From contig JBCCGT010000019.1 of the NCBI GenBank assembly GCA_039029135.1, positions 42,684 through 106,683 on the forward strand: DNA of 64,000 nucleotides. Reading direction: 5' to 3'. This DNA comes from JALZVT01 sp039029135 (lineage in GTDB: Bacteria > Pseudomonadota > Gammaproteobacteria > Pseudomonadales > Azotimanducaceae). The notes under the pieces were generated by a model. It worked only from the letters and a program-made list of their open reading frames with translations, was not told where the DNA came from and did no database searches. Positions 36,399-45,213 of this stretch are shown one piece after another. A program made the translations under genes and the position numbers. The first letter of the stretch is position 1; every line of letters begins with the position of its first letter.

Positions 36399-37052
36399 TC
36401 AGGCCTTGGTCGCGCGACGCTTGCGACGCGTCTTGGTGCCCTTCTGGACAGCGCGAATCTTGGCCGCAGCCTTTGCTGCACGCTTCTTCGCCTTGCGGGC
36501 TTCCGCGCGCTTCAGCTCGGCGGCCTTTTTGACGCGGAACTTGTCGACCGCGGCGCTCAGCTTCTTGTCGATCTGAGCGTTGGCCGTCTTGTTCGCCGCT
36601 TCCAGGGCCGCATTGATGGCCGCTACGCGCGCCTTGACGCGATCCGCAGACTTGGCGCTGGCGACGCTGGCGCGAGCGCTCTTGGCCGCTGCGCGTGCCT
36701 TGGCAACGCGAGCCGTTACCCGCTTGGCAGCGGCGCGAGCCCGCTTGGCGGCGTTCTTGTCGCCCTTGCGCCCAGACTTCTTGGCTTTGGCAGCCGCGGT
36801 CTGAACCGCCTTCTTGGCCGCTGCCTGCGACTTGCGCTCTTTGGCCAGTCCAGCTTCGGCTTTCTTCAGCGCGCCCTCGGCACGCTTCGTGGCGGGCGAA
36901 GCGACGACCTTTACTGTCTTCCGCTTGGCCACTTTGCGAGCGACTTTGCGCTTCGCGGGAGCCTTGCGCTTAGCCGGCGCTTTACGCTTGGCGGGAGCCT
37001 TGCGCTTCGCTGCGGCCTTGCGAGCAGGCGCTTTGCGTTTTGCTCTCGGCAT
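36399..37052 (-). CDS. histone H1-like Lys/Ala-rich repetitive protein
   Basis: 217 residues, made almost wholly of Lys, Ala and Arg. It starts MPRAKRKAPARKAAAKRKAP with four KRKAPA-type repeats encoded by 18-base DNA repeats (about 36960-37045). A helical middle (about 55-160) and a second basic tail ending TRRKRRATKA follow. The composition resembles AlgP of Pseudomonas and bacterial H1-like DNA-binding proteins, so nucleoid binding is inferred from composition only. GAGGAG lies seven bases before the ATG. The upstream spacer has a fair promoter with a palindrome. Confidence 0.85.
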   Translation of the reverse strand: MPRAKRKAPARKAAAKRKAPAKRKAPAKRKAPAKRKVARKVAKRKTVKVVASPATKRAEGALKKAEAGLAKERKSQAAAKKAVQTAAAKAKKSGRKGDKNAAKRARAAAKRVTARVAKARAAAKSARASVASAKSADRVKARVAAINAALEAANKTANAQIDKKLSAAVDKFRVKKAAELKRAEARKAKKRAAKAAAKIRAVQKGTKTRRKRRATKA

Positions 37053-37289
37053 TATCTGTTCTCCTCGGCATTCACTTGGTTACGATCGTGTCCATGCGCT
37101 TCGCTGACCATTCACGTCTCGATCAATCCCGGGGCCGCGCACCGTTAGAGGATCTACCTCCGGGGTGTCTCGACTGTTCGAATCCGCGTTTCGAGAATCT
37201 TCGTATGCAGACGCTCGTCGTTGATTCGATTCCGCGATTGCTCAAAGCCAGGCCGACAACAGTAGAGCAACTGACTACAATCCACGCGC

Positions 37290-37317
37290 ATCATATACAA
37301 GTGAAAAGTTTTTTCAC
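37290..37317 (-). promoter_or_regulatory. promoter with overlapping palindrome upstream of H1-like gene
   Basis: On the minus strand GTGAAA (complement of 37312-37317), a 16-base spacer and TATGAT (complement of 37290-37295) make a plausible sigma-70 promoter followed by GCGCG. The -35 and spacer coincide with a perfect palindrome, GTGAAAA-GTT-TTTTCAC (37301-37317), a possible operator. The 293-base spacer (37053-37345) is unusually AT-rich around 37280-37380. Confidence 0.5.
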
Positions 37318-37345
37318 GCAGTATTTGCGACAGATTTCAAGTCTT

Positions 37346-37993
37346 CTACAAAGAAATCGCTCTCAAAATCTCTGTTTTCACGTTTTCAACGCTTTGCGTG
37401 CCGTCAACTTCGGCATAGCGGACTAAATCTGCCGCAGCGCGAGCCTGATAAAAATCGACGAGCGGGTGCGTTTGGCGATGATAGACGCCGAGTCTGTCGA
37501 GCACCGTTGCCTCTTTGTCGTCATCACGCTGCAGCAAATCTTCGTCGGTTTCGTCGTCCTTACCATCGACTTTTGGCGGGTTGTAATCGACGTGATAAAC
37601 GCGCCCGGAACCTGGATGTACGCGTCGACCGCTCAAACGCCTGACGATCTGCTCGTCAGGCACTTTGATTTCGACGACACAGTCGATCTCCACCGATTCG
37701 GTAACGAGAGCTTCGGCCTGCACGATCGTGCGCGGAAAGCCATCGAACAGATAGCCACGCTCGCAGTCGGGCTGCGCGATACGCTCTTTGACGAGGGCGA
37801 GAATGATATCGTCGGAGACCAGATCACCGGCATCCATCACCGCTTTGACCCTGCGTCCAAGCTCAGATTCTGCTGCGACGGCAGCGCGCAGCATGTCCCC
37901 GGTAGAAATCTGGGGAATACCCTGGGTTTCGCATACAAATTGGGCCTGGGTGCCCTTACCGGCGCCCGGCGGTCCAAGCAAGATCAAGCGCAT
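37346..37993 (-). CDS. adk: adenylate kinase
   Basis: Interconverts ATP, ADP and AMP. The P-loop is in MRLILLGPPGAGKGTQAQFV at the N-terminus, and DGFPRTIVQAEAL is the NMP-site motif. A lid (RLSGRRVHPGSGRVYHVDYN) lacks the four zinc cysteines, as usual in Gammaproteobacteria. 215 residues. The ATG at 37993 has GGAGAG four bases upstream; the frame remains open for 17 more codons through a 12-base repeat array, which I take as leader. It ends the lepA-to-relA gene series. Confidence 0.97.
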   Translation of the reverse strand: MRLILLGPPGAGKGTQAQFVCETQGIPQISTGDMLRAAVAAESELGRRVKAVMDAGDLVSDDIILALVKERIAQPDCERGYLFDGFPRTIVQAEALVTESVEIDCVVEIKVPDEQIVRRLSGRRVHPGSGRVYHVDYNPPKVDGKDDETDEDLLQRDDDKEATVLDRLGVYHRQTHPLVDFYQARAAADLVRYAEVDGTQSVENVKTEILRAISL

Positions 37994-38006
37994 ATCGCTC
38001 TCCGTT

Positions 38007-38062
38007 ATCGCTACTTTTATCGCTACCGTTATCGGTACTTGCATCGATACCTAAATCGACAT
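38007..38062 (-). repeat. 12-bp tandem repeat in the adk leader
   Basis: Reading the plus strand, ATCG recurs exactly every 12 bases at 38007, 38019, 38031, 38043 and 38055, with consensus ATCGCTACNNNN decaying to the right. The array begins seven bases beyond the adk ribosome site, so it lies in the adk promoter or leader. Function unknown. The rest of the 339-base spacer 37994-38332 holds one 20-bp tandem pair and no gene I recognise. Confidence 0.7.
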
Positions 38063-38246
38063 AGATACCGTTTTAGCCGCTGTCGCGGCTTTCGCTGCCA
38101 GAGCCGCAACGGCTGCCACCGCAATCGCCGCGGCAGTATCCACCGACTGAGGACAGTGGACCGACGCTTGCGTCGGCGCAACCGTCAATGTTGGACCCCG
38201 CGTCACTGTCTGTCGAATGCTGGCTTAGCTGCCAAAGCCTGTGTCC

Positions 38247-38286
38247 CGCGAAGTCGACACGAGCGCCGCGAAGTCGACCCGAGCGC
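38247..38286. repeat. 20-bp tandem duplication downstream of relA
   Basis: CGCGAAGTCGACACGAGCGC (38247-38266) is followed directly by a copy differing at one base (38267-38286). It lies 47 bases beyond the relA stop, in the relA-adk spacer. Each copy contains AAGTCGAC. No function is evident. Confidence 0.8.
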
Positions 38287-38332
38287 CGCCAAAGCGAGGG
38301 CGTTCACTCACGGTCGACATCCGCTCAACGCA

Positions 38333-40285
38333 CTAACCTTCGCTACCTCCGGTCTGCGTGCACTGCAGTCGCGCCGACAGGACCGCGCGCAGGCGCTCGA
38401 TTCTCTCGAGCAGGGCTAGAATCGTTGCCAGCGGCGCCGTGGAGCCATTCGTCGTCTGCAACCCAAACTCGAACTCAACGTTTTCGTGCTCACCCATCAA
38501 CTCGGCACGCGTGCTAGCCAGTTCCACTTGCTGATCGCTGAACAGGTTGGCGAGGCGCGCCAGCAGCCCTGTCACGTTGCGCGCGCGCACGACGATCGCA
38601 TCACCCAGCGCGTCCTCGCGCGCGTCCTGCAACAGGGCCGCCATTTCAAGCGTAGAACAGTCTCCGCATCCCAGCGCGCGGAACAGCTCCGAATCAGAGA
38701 CAAAGCCACTGCTCGCCATCAGATCCGTAACTCGTGGATCGCAGTTCAAGCGCCGACAGATGCCGTGCCAAAGGCGGCGTCCGAGCAGTTCCAGTTCGCC
38801 GGGTGGAAGGCGACGAAACCAGCCCTGGATCTTCGAGCGGGCTCGGGTTGTGACTACAAAGCCGTGGTGTTCATCGAGCCAGACGCGCAGCGGGCGCTGC
38901 TCGCTGCCGGTGCTGATCGCCACGCGCTGCCCCGTCTGCAGCGGCGTCGACAATCGCGTCGGGCGTCCGTCGACCAGCGCGCCGCGGGCGCTATGACCGA
39001 TCTGCGTGTGCACTCGGTAGGCAAAGTCGACCGCCGTAGCGCCCCGCGGCAGGTCCAGAACGTGCCCCTCGGGAGTGGACACATAGATGCGCTGATCGTG
39101 GAAGTTGCCCTGCAGAAGGGTCGCATAGGGGCCGCCACCGTCGTCATGCCACTCGAGAATCTGCCGCAGCCAGCCCACCCTGTCGTTCGCCATACGCCGC
39201 TGGGGTTCTTTATAGGACCAATGCGCGCAGACCCCGAATTCCGCCTCTTCGTGCATCGCGTGGGTACGAATCTGTACTTCCAGCGTGTCGCCGTTCGGGC
39301 CGATTACTGCCGTGTGCAGAGACTGATAGCCGTTTTCCTTGGGGTTCGCGATGTAGTCGTCGAACTCGTCAGGCAAATGCTGCCAGGCGGCGTGAATGAC
39401 GCCGAGTGCGCGGTAGCAGGCGTCCGCGTCGCGAACCAATACGCGCAGCGCGCGGGCATCGTAGATCCTGTCAATCTCAACGCCTTTGGCGCGCATCTTG
39501 CGCCAGATGCTGTAGAGGTGCTTCGCGCGGCCGCTGACGTCGGCGTCGATGCCTGCCGTCTCCAGCATGCGGCGCAGATCGACCACCAGTTCGGCCACGC
39601 GGCGTTCGCGCTCCTCACGTTTGCCGTCTAACGCGCGCGCCAGCTGTTGATAGGTCGCTGGCTCCAGATAGCGAAACGCCAGATCTTCCAGGGCCCATTT
39701 GATGCGCCATAGCCCAAGCCGGCCCGCGAGCGGCGCAAACAGATCGAGGCTCTCCTGGGCAAGTTCTTCGCGCCGCGCCTGTTCTCGATCTTTCGCCATG
39801 CGCAGCACGGCGACACGCTCGCAGAGCTTGATCAGCGCCACCCTGACGTCGTCAATCAGAGACTCGAGCAATAGACGCACGTTCTCTATCTGCTCTTCGT
39901 GGCCGCTGCGCAGCATCGGCGGATTCTGGCGATTGAGTTCGTGCGCCTGCTCTACCCGGTCGAGCGCGGCGAGCAGCTGCAGGCCCTCGGCTCCTAGAAA
40001 CGGATTCAGGTCTTCCCGCGTCAGAGCCTGGGAACGCCAGGCGCGATAGACCAGGCCGATCACGAGGGCATCTTGATCGAACTGTAGTTCGAGTAGCATC
40101 TGCGCAATGTCGAGCCCTGCCTCCCGCAGCGGCACCGGCAGATTCCGTTCGCGCATGTGCGCAAGCACACGTCCGAGCAGCTCGGCGTCGAGTTCCTCGT
40201 GCTCGAGCGCAACGGAAGCAAGCCACACGTCTTCCTCGACGCTGCCCTCGGCGTCGCGCGGCAGGGCCTCGCGGACCCTAACCAT
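38333..40285 (-). CDS. relA: (p)ppGpp synthetase RelA
   Basis: Ribosome-associated synthetase of the stringent alarmone. An N-terminal pseudo-hydrolase domain lacks the HD residues of SpoT. The synthetase domain has GRAKHLYSIWRKMRAKG near residue 255, NPKENGYQSLHTAVIGPNG and the catalytic Glu in TLEVQIRTHAMHEEAEFG. TGS (IYVSTPEGHVLDLPRGATAV), a Cys-containing ZFD-like segment (ALGCGDCSTLEMA) and ACT domains follow. 650 residues is slightly short. It overlaps the rlmD stop by eight bases. Confidence 0.95.
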   Translation of the reverse strand: MVRVREALPRDAEGSVEEDVWLASVALEHEELDAELLGRVLAHMRERNLPVPLREAGLDIAQMLLELQFDQDALVIGLVYRAWRSQALTREDLNPFLGAEGLQLLAALDRVEQAHELNRQNPPMLRSGHEEQIENVRLLLESLIDDVRVALIKLCERVAVLRMAKDREQARREELAQESLDLFAPLAGRLGLWRIKWALEDLAFRYLEPATYQQLARALDGKREERERRVAELVVDLRRMLETAGIDADVSGRAKHLYSIWRKMRAKGVEIDRIYDARALRVLVRDADACYRALGVIHAAWQHLPDEFDDYIANPKENGYQSLHTAVIGPNGDTLEVQIRTHAMHEEAEFGVCAHWSYKEPQRRMANDRVGWLRQILEWHDDGGGPYATLLQGNFHDQRIYVSTPEGHVLDLPRGATAVDFAYRVHTQIGHSARGALVDGRPTRLSTPLQTGQRVAISTGSEQRPLRVWLDEHHGFVVTTRARSKIQGWFRRLPPGELELLGRRLWHGICRRLNCDPRVTDLMASSGFVSDSELFRALGCGDCSTLEMAALLQDAREDALGDAIVVRARNVTGLLARLANLFSDQQVELASTRAELMGEHENVEFEFGLQTTNGSTAPLATILALLERIERLRAVLSARLQCTQTGGSEG

Positions 40286-41594
40286 CGGTAGGCGCCCCAG
40301 AACGTCGAAACACGCCCAGCGTCTCGACGTGCGCGGTGTGCGGAAACATGTCGTAGATGCCCACGTCTTCGAGCCGGAAGCCGCGGGCGTTGAGCCTGGC
40401 TGCGTCGCTTGCGAAGGTCAGCGGATTGCAGGATACGTAGACAATGCGTGCGACGTCCGGCCCAAGCCAGCGTTCCAGCTCCGGTCCGGCGCCGCTGCGC
40501 GGCGGGTCCAGCAGCAGGCCGGTCACCCCTGGCAGGGCGATTTCCTCCCTGTACAGATCGGCAACGGAGAATCGCGTGCGCGACGTCAGCGCGTTCAATT
40601 CGGCGTTCACGCGCGCACGGTCGATGGCCACCGCTCCCGCCTCGAAACCGAGCACGCGCGCGCCTCGACGGGCAATCGGCAGAGAGAAGTTGCCGACGCC
40701 ACAAAACAGGTCGCCGATGACGTCGCCGGGACCCGGCGCCAGCGCTGCGAGGGCCGCACTCACGAGCTGGGCGTTGATGCGCGCGTTCACCTGGACGAAA
40801 TCGGCGGCGCCGAAGGTGATCCGTACCCCCTCACCAAGCAGCCGGTAGCTGAGATCGACCGGCTCGGCGCTCAGGGGTCTGAGCGTGTCGTACCCGGCGG
40901 CCTGCGTGAGCACCCGCACGTCATAGCGTCGTTCGAAGCGGCCCAGGGCCGCCGCGTCCGCGCTGGACAGCGGATCCAGGTGCCGCACGATCAGCGCCGC
41001 GGTGGAATCGCCGCTGATCGTCTCGAGCTGCGGTACGCGCTCGGCCACGCTGAGCTCACCAACGAGGGACTGCAGCGGCTCGAGCAGGCGATCGAACGGC
41101 GGCGCGAGCGTGAGGCAGGCATCCATGCGCACGATGCGGCTACCGAAGCTCTCGCGGAATCCCACCACCATGTCGTCGCCGAGGCGGCGTACCCCGAGTC
41201 GAGACTTGCGCCGATAGCCAAACTGGGTGCTGGCGACCGCGGTTCGCGCGCGCGCATAGGTCACCCCGTTCGCCTGCAGCGCAGCGATAAGCCCGGCCTC
41301 CTTGGCCCGCAGCTGAGCCGCATAGTCGCGGTGCTGTCCCGTACAGCCGCCGCAGCGCGGATAGGCGGGACACTCGGGCGTCACGCGCTCGGCCGCAGGA
41401 GACTCGAGCACGGCCTCCGCGATGCCGAGTACAGCGCCCTTGCGACGACCCACGATGCGCGCCTCGACGTGTTCACCCGGCAGGGCCGCCTTCACACGCA
41501 CGCGGCGTTCGCCGAGTCGAGCGAGCCCGATGCCCTCGGCGTCGAGTCCCTCGATCACCAACTGCTGCGGACTCGCGATGCGTCTTCGGCTCAT
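40278..41594 (-). CDS. rlmD: 23S rRNA (uracil-1939-C5)-methyltransferase
   Basis: RlmD methylates U1939 using SAM and has a 4Fe-4S cluster. A TRAM domain (residues 10-60) is followed by cluster cysteines in CPAYPRCGGC near 80 and the fourth in MDACLTLAPP. SAM motif: DLFCGVGNFSLPIARRG near 295. The catalytic Cys is in YVSCNPLTFASD near 390. 438 residues is normal. The rlmD-relA adjacency is common in Gammaproteobacteria. It overlaps recO by four bases. Confidence 0.96.
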   Translation of the reverse strand: MSRRRIASPQQLVIEGLDAEGIGLARLGERRVRVKAALPGEHVEARIVGRRKGAVLGIAEAVLESPAAERVTPECPAYPRCGGCTGQHRDYAAQLRAKEAGLIAALQANGVTYARARTAVASTQFGYRRKSRLGVRRLGDDMVVGFRESFGSRIVRMDACLTLAPPFDRLLEPLQSLVGELSVAERVPQLETISGDSTAALIVRHLDPLSSADAAALGRFERRYDVRVLTQAAGYDTLRPLSAEPVDLSYRLLGEGVRITFGAADFVQVNARINAQLVSAALAALAPGPGDVIGDLFCGVGNFSLPIARRGARVLGFEAGAVAIDRARVNAELNALTSRTRFSVADLYREEIALPGVTGLLLDPPRSGAGPELERWLGPDVARIVYVSCNPLTFASDAARLNARGFRLEDVGIYDMFPHTAHVETLGVFRRSGAPTDG

Positions 41595-42295
41595 CGGTGC
41601 AGCAACTCCCGACTCTTAAGCGGTCGATTGCCCAGATGCGGCGCCAGCAGGGCGCGGAAGATCGTCAGCGCGTGGCGCCGCGTGGTTGCCTGCGAATAGT
41701 CGTCGGCCGCAATGGCGAGCAGCGCAGAACCCGGAAAAGCGCCGGCGTCATCGTCGCGCGCGAATCCTTCGTCCCCATGCAGCCGGTAGCGCCGGTCGGG
41801 CAGCACGCCGTCGCCGGTGACGGTCGCGCGAAAATCGGGAGCGTAGCCGCAATCCAGAAGCAGGCGATGTTCGAAGCGCCTCAGCAGCGGCGGCAGCGCT
41901 GCCTCCGACTCCAGCGCCGCCAGCGTGAGCGCGTAGTCGTCGTAGAGCGCCGGATGGCCGTCCGCGGGTTTCAGCATGCGCACCAGCAGTTCGTTCATGT
42001 ACAGCCCGCCCGCGAGTCGCTCACCCGCGAGCACCGGTGCCGGTCCGGCAACCGCGGGCTCCCAGGCCGTCAGGGTGAACAGCGGGCCGCGGCCGATCCA
42101 GCGGGCCAGCGCGGGGACAAACTGACGCGGGGCGGCCAGCGCTCCGCGCCGCCCCCTGCTCCCGGACCGACCGCGCACACCGCGCGCGACGGCCGCGAGG
42201 CGACCCTCGTCGCGCGTCAGCAATTCGACGATCTGACTGGTTTCACGGAACGGGCGCATATGCAGCACGTAGTTCGCGGTGAGCTGTTCCTGCAT
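41591..42295 (-). CDS. recO: DNA repair protein RecO
   Basis: RecO helps RecR load RecA on SSB-coated DNA in gap repair. The N-terminal OB fold begins NYVLHMRPFRETSQIVELLT. The central helical part has GLYMNELLVRML and LLLDCGYAPDF. 234 residues is normal for the family. No zinc-finger cysteines are visible, as in other gammaproteobacterial RecO. It follows era after six bases. Confidence 0.94.
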   Translation of the reverse strand: MQEQLTANYVLHMRPFRETSQIVELLTRDEGRLAAVARGVRGRSGSRGRRGALAAPRQFVPALARWIGRGPLFTLTAWEPAVAGPAPVLAGERLAGGLYMNELLVRMLKPADGHPALYDDYALTLAALESEAALPPLLRRFEHRLLLDCGYAPDFRATVTGDGVLPDRRYRLHGDEGFARDDDAGAFPGSALLAIAADDYSQATTRRHALTIFRALLAPHLGNRPLKSRELLHR

Positions 42296-42301
42296 CGTTG
42301 G

Positions 42302-43231
42302 CTAGGCCGATCGATCGTCGTAGCCCAGCTGCGACAGGCTGCGTTCATCGTCGGTCCAGCCTGGACGGACCTTGACCCACAGACGCAGCATCACCTTGCA
42401 GCCGATCAGCGTCTGGATGTCCTTGCGAGCATCCTGTCCGATGGCCTTCAGGCGCTCCCCCTTGCGACCGATGACGATTTGACGCTGCCCCGCGCGTTCG
42501 ACGTAGATCAATGCCGCGATGTCGACCAGACCCTCGTCGGCGCGCTCAGAAGCCGTCGGGCCGGACGCGTCCCGACGCGCGAACGATTCGATAACCACGG
42601 TCGTCTGATGCGGCAACTCCTCGCCCAGCCGTCGCATGAGCTTCTCACGAATCACCTCGGCCACCAGAAAGCGTTCGCTGCGATCGGTGATCTGGTCCGC
42701 TTCGAACAGGTGCGGGGCCGCGGGCAGATAGCGCCCCACCAGCGTCCGCAATTCGTCGACCCCGTCGCCGCGCAGCGCCGCTATCGGAAAGATCTCCGCG
42801 AAGTCGTGGCGCTCGCGCAGGTCGGCGATAATCGGCAGCAGATCTTCGCGACGTGCGAGCTGATCGATCTTGGTAATCACAGCAATCAGCGGCTTGCCGA
42901 CCCGCGCCAGCATGTCGAGGACGAGCTGGTCCTCGTCGGTCCAGCGGCCCTGTTCGATCAGAAAGAGCAGCAAATCGACGTCCTGCAGCACGGAGGCGGC
43001 CGTCCGAACCATGTAGCGATTGATCGCCCGGGCTCCCTGCGTCTCGTGAATACCGGGGGTGTCCACATACAGCGCCTGAACCTCGCCCACCGTGTCGATG
43101 CCCAACAGGTTGTGCCGAGTCGTCTGCGGCTTGCGCGACGTGATCGCGATCTTCTGCCCCAACAGATGGTTCATCAGGGTAGATTTGCCGACGTTCGGCC
43201 GCCCGAGAATGGCAACGTAGCCGCACTTCAC
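42302..43231 (-). CDS. era: GTPase Era
   Basis: Era binds the 3' end of 16S rRNA and aids 30S maturation. G1 is GRPNVGKSTLMNHLLG, G3 is DTPGIHE, and a C-terminal KH domain contains VIGRKGERLKAIGQDARKDI. The G4 motif reads TKID rather than the usual NKxD; the substitution keeps the guanine-contacting Asp. 309 residues. Its ATG overlaps the rnc stop by four bases. The order rnc-era-recO is conserved. Confidence 0.97.
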   Translation of the reverse strand: MKCGYVAILGRPNVGKSTLMNHLLGQKIAITSRKPQTTRHNLLGIDTVGEVQALYVDTPGIHETQGARAINRYMVRTAASVLQDVDLLLFLIEQGRWTDEDQLVLDMLARVGKPLIAVITKIDQLARREDLLPIIADLRERHDFAEIFPIAALRGDGVDELRTLVGRYLPAAPHLFEADQITDRSERFLVAEVIREKLMRRLGEELPHQTTVVIESFARRDASGPTASERADEGLVDIAALIYVERAGQRQIVIGRKGERLKAIGQDARKDIQTLIGCKVMLRLWVKVRPGWTDDERSLSQLGYDDRSA

Positions 43232-43923
43232 GGTGCCGCCTCCTCACCCAGGGCACGCAGGGTCGCCGCGGCGGCAGCCTGCTCGGCCGCGCGCCTGGAG
43301 CCACCCTGCCCCGTGCCCCGTTCACTGCGGCCGGGCAGCTCGCAGGTCACGATGAAGTCCTGCTCCGGCGTCTGTTCGTCGGCGACGACATAGTTTGGCA
43401 GCGCCGCTCCGCGAGCCTGCAGCCACTCCTGCAGCCGCGTCTTCGCATCCTTGCGCACGATCGCGCTGTCGAGCGCGTCGGCAAACAGCCGCAGCACCGT
43501 CGTCCTGGCGACCTCGAAACCCCGATCGAGATAAATCGCACCAATGATCGCCTCAAAGGCGTCGGCCAGCACAGAGTCGCGATCGTGAACCCCGCTGCGC
43601 AGTTCACCCGAGCCAAGATTCAAGGCGGCGCCGATACTCAGGCTTCGGGCCATAGCCGCCAGCGCGGAGCGATTGACGAGCGCGGCGCGTAAGAGCGACA
43701 GGCTGTCTTCTTTCTTGTTGGGATGCCGTTCGTACAGATCGTCGGCCACGATCGCGCCCAGGATTGCATCGCCGAGAAACTCGAGCCGCTCGTTGTTCGC
43801 GGAACTCGCGCTCTTGTGGGTTAGCGCCTGCGTAAGCAGCGACGGTGCGTCGAATGCCACGCCGAGTTCGCGCTGCAGACGCTCCGCTTCAGTAGACAAG
43901 TTCCTGCTCGAATACGACGACAA
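43228..43923 (-). CDS. rnc: ribonuclease III
   Basis: Double-strand RNA endonuclease for rRNA and mRNA processing. The signature is NERLEFLGDAILGAIVADDL near residue 44, with the second acidic site in DAFEAIIGAIYLDRG. A C-terminal dsRNA-binding domain includes DPKTRLQEW-like KTRLQEWLQ and SRRAAEQAAAAATLRALG. 231 residues. The chosen start at 43923 overlaps the upstream DUF4845 gene by 35 bases; an internal TTG eight codons later is an alternative. Confidence 0.96.
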   Translation of the reverse strand: MSSYSSRNLSTEAERLQRELGVAFDAPSLLTQALTHKSASSANNERLEFLGDAILGAIVADDLYERHPNKKEDSLSLLRAALVNRSALAAMARSLSIGAALNLGSGELRSGVHDRDSVLADAFEAIIGAIYLDRGFEVARTTVLRLFADALDSAIVRKDAKTRLQEWLQARGAALPNYVVADEQTPEQDFIVTCELPGRSERGTGQGGSRRAAEQAAAAATLRALGEEAAP

Positions 43924-44278
43924 CGTCGATGTTGCTAAACAGATTTTCGCGCGTCTCGTAGTCGATCAGCACCTTGGTGGAATGAGTCGTTCGTTCGATG
44001 GACAGAACGTCTTTTGCCGTCAGTTCGCGCACGTTGTTTATTTTCAGGCGCTTGTCGATCATCTTGAACAGCTCGCTCTTGGACTTGCGACGCAGATCCT
44101 CGACACCAACCGATTCGACGATCGCGACGATCTGACGCTGGTTGAGATAGTGCGGTACCGTCTTGAAAGCGAATGTGAGCGCCGCGATCCCGATCGCGAT
44201 GGCCGCCACCCAGCCAAAGAAAGAGGCGCCGCGCTGCCGGCCGCGCAACGGTAATCGACCTCGGGCGTGATCACGCAT
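43889..44278 (-). CDS. DUF4845 single-span membrane protein
   Basis: 129-residue protein with one membrane segment (ASFFGWVAAIAIGIAALTFAF) and a small extracytoplasmic domain (KTVPHYLNQRQIVAIVESVG). The match to the DUF4845 family is by length, topology and its usual place between lepB and rnc. GGAGG lies six bases before the ATG at 44278. Function unknown; the position suggests a link to envelope or RNA processing genes but proves nothing. Confidence 0.87.
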   Translation of the reverse strand: MRDHARGRLPLRGRQRGASFFGWVAAIAIGIAALTFAFKTVPHYLNQRQIVAIVESVGVEDLRRKSKSELFKMIDKRLKINNVRELTAKDVLSIERTTHSTKVLIDYETRENLFSNIDVVVVFEQELVY

Positions 44279-44376
44279 CGTGTGCCTCCTCGTATCCTGT
44301 GACAATAATGGGGCCCTCGTCCTGGCTCGAGCTTCCGCCCTTGGTCCGCGCTTTGACGCGACAATAGCGCAACGGA

Positions 44377-45210
44377 CTATCGGATTCGCTGATTGCGCTC
44401 AAAGCTCGGGATCGACCAGCCCGGCATGTGCATCCAGATGGCAAAGGCCTTGCCGACGATCGCCGAGTCGGGCACGAACGACAACTCCGGACGATCCGGA
44501 TAGATGTCGCCCCAGCTGCGGCTATCGAAGCTCTTGCCGCGATTGTCGCCCATCATAAAGTAATGTCCCTCCGGCACGACCCACTCGCGACCGGGTTCCA
44601 GGGTGTTGTAGGTGTATATCGGATGCAGCGCCTCGCCGAGCTGTTCTTCATACTCTCTGACGCGAATGCGCCGGCTGGCCATGCGCTCTTCGAACTCTCT
44701 CACGAACTGGCGCTTCACGGGTTCACCGTTGATCGTCAGCTGCTTGTTCCGATACTGAATGCGATCGCCGGGCAGCCCGATCACACGCTTGATGAAGTAC
44801 TTCGGATCGTGCAACGGCACGAACACCATCACATCGCCTCGCTCCGGCGCGCCAATATCGACGACCTTGGTGCCCAGCACCGGCAGCCGTATACCGTAGG
44901 CAAACTTGTTAACGAGGATGAAATCGCCGATCTCAAGCGTGGGCACCATCGACTCTGAGGGGATCTGATAGGGCTCGACCAGAAACGAACGCAGCATCAG
45001 GACCAGCGCGAGCACCGGAAAAAACGAGTGTGCGTACTCCACGAGCAGGGATTCGCGCCGCAGCGCGTCGCCGGAGCCCTCGCCGTGCTTCTTTTCGTGG
45101 GCAAGCGCCGCGGCTTCACGGCCTGGCTTGAGAAACAGGGTGTCGCCGAGCCAGATGAGCCCGCTGATGATGACGGCCCAGCTCAGGATGAGCGGAAAAT
45201 CGATGTCCAT
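44377..45210 (-). CDS. lepB: signal peptidase I
   Basis: Cleaves signal peptides at the periplasmic face. Two N-terminal membrane segments (LILSWAVIISGLIWLGDTLF and SFFPVLALVLMLRSF) precede the catalytic Ser in IPSESMVPTL and Lys in YFIKRVIGLPGD. The C-terminal box is HYFMMGDNRGKSFDSRSWG. 277 residues is normal. It starts three bases after lepA, an obvious co-transcribed pair. Confidence 0.97.
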   Translation of the reverse strand: MDIDFPLILSWAVIISGLIWLGDTLFLKPGREAAALAHEKKHGEGSGDALRRESLLVEYAHSFFPVLALVLMLRSFLVEPYQIPSESMVPTLEIGDFILVNKFAYGIRLPVLGTKVVDIGAPERGDVMVFVPLHDPKYFIKRVIGLPGDRIQYRNKQLTINGEPVKRQFVREFEERMASRRIRVREYEEQLGEALHPIYTYNTLEPGREWVVPEGHYFMMGDNRGKSFDSRSWGDIYPDRPELSFVPDSAIVGKAFAIWMHMPGWSIPSFERNQRIR

Positions 45211-45213
45211 GCT

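Noticed and set aside
36334..37148. Plus-strand frames opposite the H1-like gene
   Set aside because: Leu/Ala/Arg-rich shadows of a repetitive gene; the minus strand has a ribosome site and promoter.
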